Source: Sphingobacteriia bacterium (GTDB lineage: Bacteria; Bacteroidota; Bacteroidia; B-17B0; Aurantibacillaceae). From it: a DNA stretch of 49,515 nucleotides. The position numbers and the translations under genes were made by a program. Each line of letters begins with the position of its first letter. Positions within the stretch are counted from its first letter, which is position 1. The stretch covers positions 1-49,515 of the forward strand of contig RFNG01000150.1 in NCBI GenBank assembly GCA_009927275.1, in the 5' to 3' direction. The notes beneath the pieces are model-generated. The model did not search any database. It saw only the letters and a program-made list of their open reading frames with translations, and was not told the origin of the DNA. This document shows positions 44,990 through 49,515 of this stretch, in pieces.

Positions 44990-46900
44990 TTATTTAACCT
45001 CTTCAAAATCCACATCGGTTACATTCTCGGTACCTTTTGAATGTTCTTGTGATGCAGATGATGATTCATTGGTTGTGTTTTGAGATCCGGCCTGAGCTTG
45101 TTGCGCTTTATATAAATCCTCACTTGCTGCAGTCCATGCTTCATTCATTGCTTTTAAAGCAGATTCAATTTTAGCTAAATCACGCGCGGCATGTGCTGCT
45201 TTGAGCTCTGTTAAAGCTTTTTCAATAACCTGTTTCTTTTCGGCAGGTAATTTATCTCCGTAATCTTTAAGGTTTTTTTCAGACTGAAAAATTAAACCAT
45301 CGGCTTCATTAATTTTATCAGCTTCTTCTTTTGCTTTTTTATCAGAGTCCGCATTTGCTTCTGCTTCGCGCTTCATACGGTCTATTTCATCTTGTGATAA
45401 GCCACTTTTAGCTTCAATACGTATGTTGTGAGATTTTCCGGTAGCCTTATCTTTGGCGCTAACATTTAAAATACCGTTAGCATCTATATCAAATGTAACT
45501 TCAATTTGCGGTACGCCTCTGGGTGCAGGCGGTATACCGTCAAGATTAAATTCTCCTAATTTTCGGTTATCGCGTGCCATTGGGCGTTCGCCTTGAAATA
45601 CTACAATTTGTACAGAGGGCTGGTTATCCGCAGCTGTACTAAAATCCTGAGATTTTTTTGTAGGTATGGTGGTATTGGCTTCTATTAATTTAGTAAAAAC
45701 CCCACCCATAGTTTCAATACCAAGAGATAACGGTGTAACATCCAACAGTAAAACATCTTTTACCTCACCCGTTAATACACCTCCTTGTATGGCTGCACCA
45801 AGTGCTACAACTTCATCAGGATTAACACTTCTGTTTGGGGATTTTCCAAAAAACTTTTCAACGGCTGCTTGAATTGCGGGAATTCGAGTAGAACCACCAA
45901 CTAAAATCACTTCATCAATTTCTGATGTAGAAAGACCTGCATTTTTTAATGCCGATCGGCACGGATCTATGGTACGTTGAATTAAGCGATCTGCCATTTG
46001 CTCAAATTTAGCACGCGTTAAGGTTTTAACCAGGTGTTTCGGAATGCCATTTACAGGCATTATATAAGGCAAATTAATTTCGGAAGTTGTGGTATTTGAA
46101 AGTTCAATTTTTGCTTTTTCAGCTGCATCCTTAAGGCGCTGTAAAGCCATTGGATCTTGGCGTAAATCAATACCTTCTTCATTTTTAAATTCATCAGCAA
46201 GCCAGTCAATTATAACTTGATCAAAATCATCGCCACCTAAATGGGTGTCACCATCGGTACTTTTTACTTCAAATACACCGTCTCCAAGCTCTAAAACCGA
46301 TACGTCATGTGTACCCCCTCCGCAGTCAAACACCACGATTTTCATATCCTTACTGCGCTTGTCTAGCCCATAGGCCAGTGCCGCTGCTGTAGGTTCATTT
46401 ATAATACGCTTTACTTTTAAACCGGCAATTTCACCTGCTTCCTTTGTTGCTTGACGTTGTGCGTCATTAAAATACGCCGGAACCGTTATAACAGCTTCTG
46501 TAATTTCTGTACCTAAATAGTCTTCAGCCGTTTTTTTCATTTTTTGGAGTATAATTGCTGAAATCTCTTGAGGCGTATATTTTCGGTCGTCAATTTCAAC
46601 ACGCGGCGTATTGTTATCACCTTTTACAACCTGATAGGGTACGCGTTTTAATTCACGCTGTGCATCTTCATAACTTAATCCCATGAATCGTTTTATAGAA
46701 TAAATGGTTTTTTTAGGATTTGTTATTGCTTGACGTTTTGCCGGATCGCCTACTTTGCGTTCACCCCCCTCAACAAATGCAACCACAGATGGGGTTGTTC
46801 GTTTACCTTCATTATTTGAAATAACTACCGCCTCATTACCTTCCATTACAGAAACACAACTATTTGTGGTTCCAAGATCTATACCTATTATTTTTGCCAT
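44990..46900 (-). CDS. dnaK: Chaperone DnaK (Hsp70)
   Basis: 636-aa ATP-dependent chaperone. The nucleotide-binding domain (1-385) has [37 protein letters not shown] (as [16 protein letters not shown]), [43 protein letters not shown] and [14 protein letters not shown]. The [16 protein letters not shown] linker region and the peptide-binding domain follow. The protein ends TDVDFEEVK, a typical DnaK tail that docks co-chaperones. It stands alone, with no grpE or dnaJ adjacent, as is common in Bacteroidota. Inverted repeats upstream may regulate it. Confidence 0.99.
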   Translation of the reverse strand: MAKIIGIDLGTTNSCVSVMEGNEAVVISNNEGKRTTPSVVAFVEGGERKVGDPAKRQAITNPKKTIYSIKRFMGLSYEDAQRELKRVPYQVVKGDNNTPRVEIDDRKYTPQEISAIILQKMKKTAEDYLGTEITEAVITVPAYFNDAQRQATKEAGEIAGLKVKRIINEPTAAALAYGLDKRSKDMKIVVFDCGGGTHDVSVLELGDGVFEVKSTDGDTHLGGDDFDQVIIDWLADEFKNEEGIDLRQDPMALQRLKDAAEKAKIELSNTTTSEINLPYIMPVNGIPKHLVKTLTRAKFEQMADRLIQRTIDPCRSALKNAGLSTSEIDEVILVGGSTRIPAIQAAVEKFFGKSPNRSVNPDEVVALGAAIQGGVLTGEVKDVLLLDVTPLSLGIETMGGVFTKLIEANTTIPTKKSQDFSTAADNQPSVQIVVFQGERPMARDNRKLGEFNLDGIPPAPRGVPQIEVTFDIDANGILNVSAKDKATGKSHNIRIEAKSGLSQDEIDRMKREAEANADSDKKAKEEADKINEADGLIFQSEKNLKDYGDKLPAEKKQVIEKALTELKAAHAARDLAKIESALKAMNEAWTAASEDLYKAQQAQAGSQNTTNESSSASQEHSKGTENVTDVDFEEVK

Positions 46901-46919
46901 ATTAATTTTTTTTATCTTT

Positions 46920-46971
46920 TGGCAATTGCTATGCCATTTTAAAGCATCAATTTATTTCTGCCAATATGACA
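46920..46971. promoter_or_regulatory. Inverted-repeat cluster upstream of dnaK
   Basis: Two short dyads built from the same half-site. TGGCA-N7-TGCCA lies at 46920-46936 and TGCCA-N3-TGACA (one arm mismatch) at 46959-46971, about 20 and 60 bases upstream of the dnaK ATG. No CIRCE element (TTAGCACTC-N9-GAGTGCTAA) and no standard TAnnTTTG promoter are present. A heat-shock regulatory role is inferred from position only. Confidence 0.4.
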
Positions 46972-47012
46972 CGTTTTTAAAAAAAGACTTGTTAAAAAGG
47001 TCAGAAATATCT

Positions 47013-48164
47013 TTACAGGCAGCCTTTTCGACTGTTATCCGCATTATAAAATAAAAACTGACAAGTCTTTGCATTTCTTTGAAATTCAGAAATAAATGTT
47101 GTTGAGGGTGCTTTTTTAATCATGCAGCGGGTTCTAAATGCAAAAATTCCTAAAGCAGACTGATTTATAAAATTTGAATACAGCGGTTTGTTTTGTGCAA
47201 AACTGTTAGTAGGTTTTGTAAACAACAGAAAATCTGCATAATCACGATTTGAAGAATACACGAAATATTGAATCATATAAAATTTTCTACCTACAGCATT
47301 GGAGTTTAAAGAGGTTGATTTTAAACGTTCCCCAAGGGCTGTAAACAATTCATCTCCCGAAAATCCCACTTCAAGTTTGTCTTTATATATGCCTTCTGTT
47401 TTCTTGTCTTTTAAAAATTGATTTGAAAACGGATAATCCAGTGTAAAATAACCGTTTTGACCCCCTAAGTCTTCATAACAATGAAATCGAATAAGAGCCT
47501 GGTAAATTTCAGATTCGTTTGTGTTAAAATAAAACTTGTATTGCTTTTGAGACTCACTGTAATCTATATAATTATCCTCGTTAACAAGTGCACCTGGTGG
47601 TACCGGATAATAAAAATTGACAAAGGGGGGTAATCCGGAAGGTCTTATACTGTCTAATATTGTGGAAGTAGCTGTAAATACAGATTTGGTTTTAAGGTTT
47701 GTTATTGTTAATTTATATAATCCCTCTACTTTCCAATTGGGATTGGAATTAACACCATAAGCATCGTAACGGGGTAGTTCATTATGAAAATCACCATATG
47801 CTACATACACCCTTTGCTGTGTGGAAAATGCACCCGGCTGCGTATCTATCAGAGAATCTTTAAAATATAAGGTTTTAATATTTTTAGTAGGAATTACATT
47901 AACTTGTTTTGAATTTACAAAGCGTTCGAGTTTAACTTCTAATTCTCCAGCAGCATAATTTACCGTGTCTGAAATTTTTGCAACGGCATTGGCATCCTGT
48001 TGGGTTAAAAAACACTTATTGATCCTAATAATATGAGCCTGCTCTTGCGGATTAAGAACAGCATATACAATTGGTATTTCTTTATAGGGGGCATTGAGAT
48101 TAAGATCGTTTTTACACGCCCAGCACAAGGCTATTAAAATGCAATATACAACCCTATTCACCAT
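47013..48164 (-). CDS. DUF4249 lipoprotein
   Basis: 383 aa from the ATG at 48164, which gives MVNRVVYCILIALCWAC with the lipidated Cys at residue 17. A longer in-frame start at 48314 would overlap the upstream gene by 140 bases and lacks a signal peptide. The mature part shows the DUF4249 pattern: IPIVYAVLNPQEQAHIIRINKCFL, DTVNYAAGELEVKLER, LYKLTITNLKTKSVFTATSTI, IRFHCYEDLGGQ and LFTALGERLKS. DUF4249 proteins occur near TonB receptors and in surface complexes, with unknown function. It stands alone between dnaK and the deacetylase-like gene, ten bases after the latter. Confidence 0.82.
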   Translation of the reverse strand: MVNRVVYCILIALCWACKNDLNLNAPYKEIPIVYAVLNPQEQAHIIRINKCFLTQQDANAVAKISDTVNYAAGELEVKLERFVNSKQVNVIPTKNIKTLYFKDSLIDTQPGAFSTQQRVYVAYGDFHNELPRYDAYGVNSNPNWKVEGLYKLTITNLKTKSVFTATSTILDSIRPSGLPPFVNFYYPVPPGALVNEDNYIDYSESQKQYKFYFNTNESEIYQALIRFHCYEDLGGQNGYFTLDYPFSNQFLKDKKTEGIYKDKLEVGFSGDELFTALGERLKSTSLNSNAVGRKFYMIQYFVYSSNRDYADFLLFTKPTNSFAQNKPLYSNFINQSALGIFAFRTRCMIKKAPSTTFISEFQRNAKTCQFLFYNADNSRKGCL

Positions 48165-48174
48165 ACAAATGTAA

Positions 48175-49512
48175 TCAAACCTGAGAATTGGTTTCGGTAA
48201 TTTCAAAAAAGAACTTTGAAAAACCAGGATGGTGAAGTTCTGAAAAAATACGTTCATGAAAAACCATAACAAAATTTCCGCCAGATTTTCGGATGAGATT
48301 TTTATGTTTTTCAACGTATTCTTTAGCTTTTAATACCGAAACGCCTTGATGTATATAAAATACCCCATCCATAATACTAAAGGGTTTTAAACAAATAGGT
48401 TCCATTTGTTCTGTATCAAAATTAAAATATAAAAACGCATGTGTTGTTCGGGCCCTAAACCCTAAAATATCTGAAAAACCCATAGACCAATCTTCAGTTA
48501 TACCTGCTCTCAAAAGTGCATTTGGCGTATTACGTATATTAAATTTTAAAAAATGTTGTCTGCTTATATCAATTGACTTAGCTAAATGTGTTTCAAGCAT
48601 TGTGCGTTCGTTTTCAATTTGATTAGACGTTTCAAACGAAGTATATGATGGATGTAATCCGCTTGTAATATTGGATTGACGTATTCGATTAAACAGGTTT
48701 GCATATACTTTTGAATTTAAATTTGCACCTCGATCGTATTTTACGTTGCGGTTTACCAAAAAAAAGAATATTGTATGGAGTTTATATTTTAAAATATGTT
48801 GTATAATATTTTCATATTGATCAAATGGATCTGCAGTATTTCCTTTTAATGTATTTATGCGATGTTTTACAAATAAAAAATTAAACTGCACAACATCCTT
48901 TAATAATGCTAATACATTTTTCCACAAGGGTTTTCCCAAAAACGCAAAACCGTTATCAATATCAAAGGTATAAGTACATTTAAATTCAGGTTTAGCAATT
49001 TTAAAATGCGTATTAGTATGATTTAATTTTACTCGTAATTCTTCAATCCACTGATCAACATAAGGTTCGGTAAAATCAAATTCGTCGCTAAATACCGAAT
49101 CTTTGCAAAATCTATCATGCATGTCACGAAATCGGTTTTGCCATTCTTCTGCTCGAGATATAAAATAAAAAATGGCCGAAAATAAATCTGCAGGTTTTTT
49201 TTGGGTGCCTATTACTAGGGTTCCATAAGCGCTTTGTGATTTAAGCAGTCTAAAGTCATAACTCCCAGACATACTTAACAATCCATGTGGAATAATATGA
49301 AATGTATTTTCAATAAAGCGCTCAGAATAATTAATTATAAAATGCGTTTTTAAAAAGGTAGGATTTGTAATTTGCAATTCATCTATCAATCGAAGTTTAC
49401 AATTTAATACGGTTTCAAACACAAAACGGCTCACATACTCTAGCCTACTGGTAATTTGATTTGCATATAACCAAACATCCTGTTGGCTATCGGTTAATTT
49501 AGAGTTTAGCAT
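48175..49512 (-). CDS. Polysaccharide-deacetylase-like protein (possibly incomplete at window edge)
   Basis: At least 445 aa. The ATG at 49510-49512 is three bases from the window end, so the true start could lie outside. The protein resembles a Bacteroidota deacetylase family: VWLYANQITSRLEYVSRFVFETVL near the start (a region usually close to the N-terminus), YTFDIDNGF where NodB enzymes have TFDDG, and HTIFFFLVNRNVKYD. GLHPSY carries the metal-site His, and RQHFLKFN with DWSMGFSDILGFRA follow, ending in GNFVMVFHERIF. It is likely a cytoplasmic or membrane-associated enzyme acting on cell-wall or surface sugars; activity on a defined substrate is unproven. No signal peptide is visible. Confidence 0.78.
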   Translation of the reverse strand: MLNSKLTDSQQDVWLYANQITSRLEYVSRFVFETVLNCKLRLIDELQITNPTFLKTHFIINYSERFIENTFHIIPHGLLSMSGSYDFRLLKSQSAYGTLVIGTQKKPADLFSAIFYFISRAEEWQNRFRDMHDRFCKDSVFSDEFDFTEPYVDQWIEELRVKLNHTNTHFKIAKPEFKCTYTFDIDNGFAFLGKPLWKNVLALLKDVVQFNFLFVKHRINTLKGNTADPFDQYENIIQHILKYKLHTIFFFLVNRNVKYDRGANLNSKVYANLFNRIRQSNITSGLHPSYTSFETSNQIENERTMLETHLAKSIDISRQHFLKFNIRNTPNALLRAGITEDWSMGFSDILGFRARTTHAFLYFNFDTEQMEPICLKPFSIMDGVFYIHQGVSVLKAKEYVEKHKNLIRKSGGNFVMVFHERIFSELHHPGFSKFFFEITETNSQV

Positions 49513-49515
49513 TAC

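Noticed and set aside
48165-48314. Longer N-terminus for the DUF4249 protein starting at 48314
   Set aside because: It overlaps the upstream gene by 140 bases, and the start at 48164 yields a proper lipoprotein signal.
1-49515. tRNA, rRNA, insertion sequences, prophage or integrase attachment sites
   Set aside because: No cloverleaf-like segments, transposase or integrase motifs, or terminal inverted repeats were seen on either strand by eye; a tRNA or Infernal scan would settle this.

Overview
The window looks like chromosomal DNA of a member of the Bacteroidota, most likely Flavobacteriales-like. It is AT-rich and carries type IX secretion / gliding genes (gldJ, a PorP/SprF-family gene, porU, porV), a Bat aerotolerance operon, a DUF4249 lipoprotein, a secreted protein with a T9SS C-terminal sorting domain, and promoters of the Bacteroidota TTTG-N19-21-TAnnTTTG type. 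The order or genus cannot be fixed from sequence reading alone. I see no rRNA, tRNA, CRISPR array, insertion sequence or prophage. Coding density is high and no gene-free stretch exceeds 300 bases. The longest, about 210 bases at 838-1047, holds the operator region of the first gene.

Layout. 1-0.84 kb: an XRE/S24 (LexA/CI-like) regulator with two palindromes upstream. 1.0-6.95 kb (minus strand): a six-repeat Kelch T9SS cargo protein, then a probable metal-uptake locus of a short His-rich membrane protein, a TonB-dependent receptor and a small lipoprotein. 6.97-14.2 kb (minus): porP/sprF-like, gldJ, murF, a dicarboxylate/amino-acid symporter and yidC, with an intrinsic terminator between gldJ and murF. 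14.3-21.2 kb (plus): porU (sortase), porV (shuttle) and a peptide-binding lipoprotein. 21.2-26.1 kb: an OsmC protein (minus), then a plus-strand run of a secreted protein, lipA, a frameshifted SGNH/LysM hydrolase, a lipoprotein and an alpha/beta hydrolase lipoprotein. 26.2-34.2 kb (minus): the Bat operon moxR, DUF58, an anchored partner, batA, a batB-batC fusion, a frameshifted batD and batE. 34.2-39.5 kb (minus): two secreted amidohydrolase-fold proteins followed by pdxA. 39.6-45.0 kb (plus): a membrane cytochrome c, hflX, a GNAT acetyltransferase, an aminotransferase, an ADP-heptose kinase-type PfkB protein and menG/ubiE. 45.0-49.5 kb (minus): dnaK, a DUF4249 lipoprotein and a polysaccharide-deacetylase-like protein reaching the window edge.

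How the genes fit together. The secretion set is coherent: PorV and PorU act on proteins carrying a C-terminal sorting domain, and one such protein lies in the same window. GldJ stabilises the GldK ring that supports secretion and gliding. YidC and LipA are housekeeping. The Bat operon follows the usual MoxR-DUF58-VWA order and is thought to act at the cell envelope under stress.

The main oddities are these. Single-base indels in homopolymers break batD and the SGNH gene. The dnaK terminator doubles as the last codons of menG. The intrinsic terminator between gldJ and murF leaves murF no room for its own promoter. Of three tandem amidohydrolase-type domains, only one keeps the metal-binding HxH. 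I did not find a clearly new multi-gene system; the metal locus and the amidohydrolase pair are the best candidates for poorly described biology.
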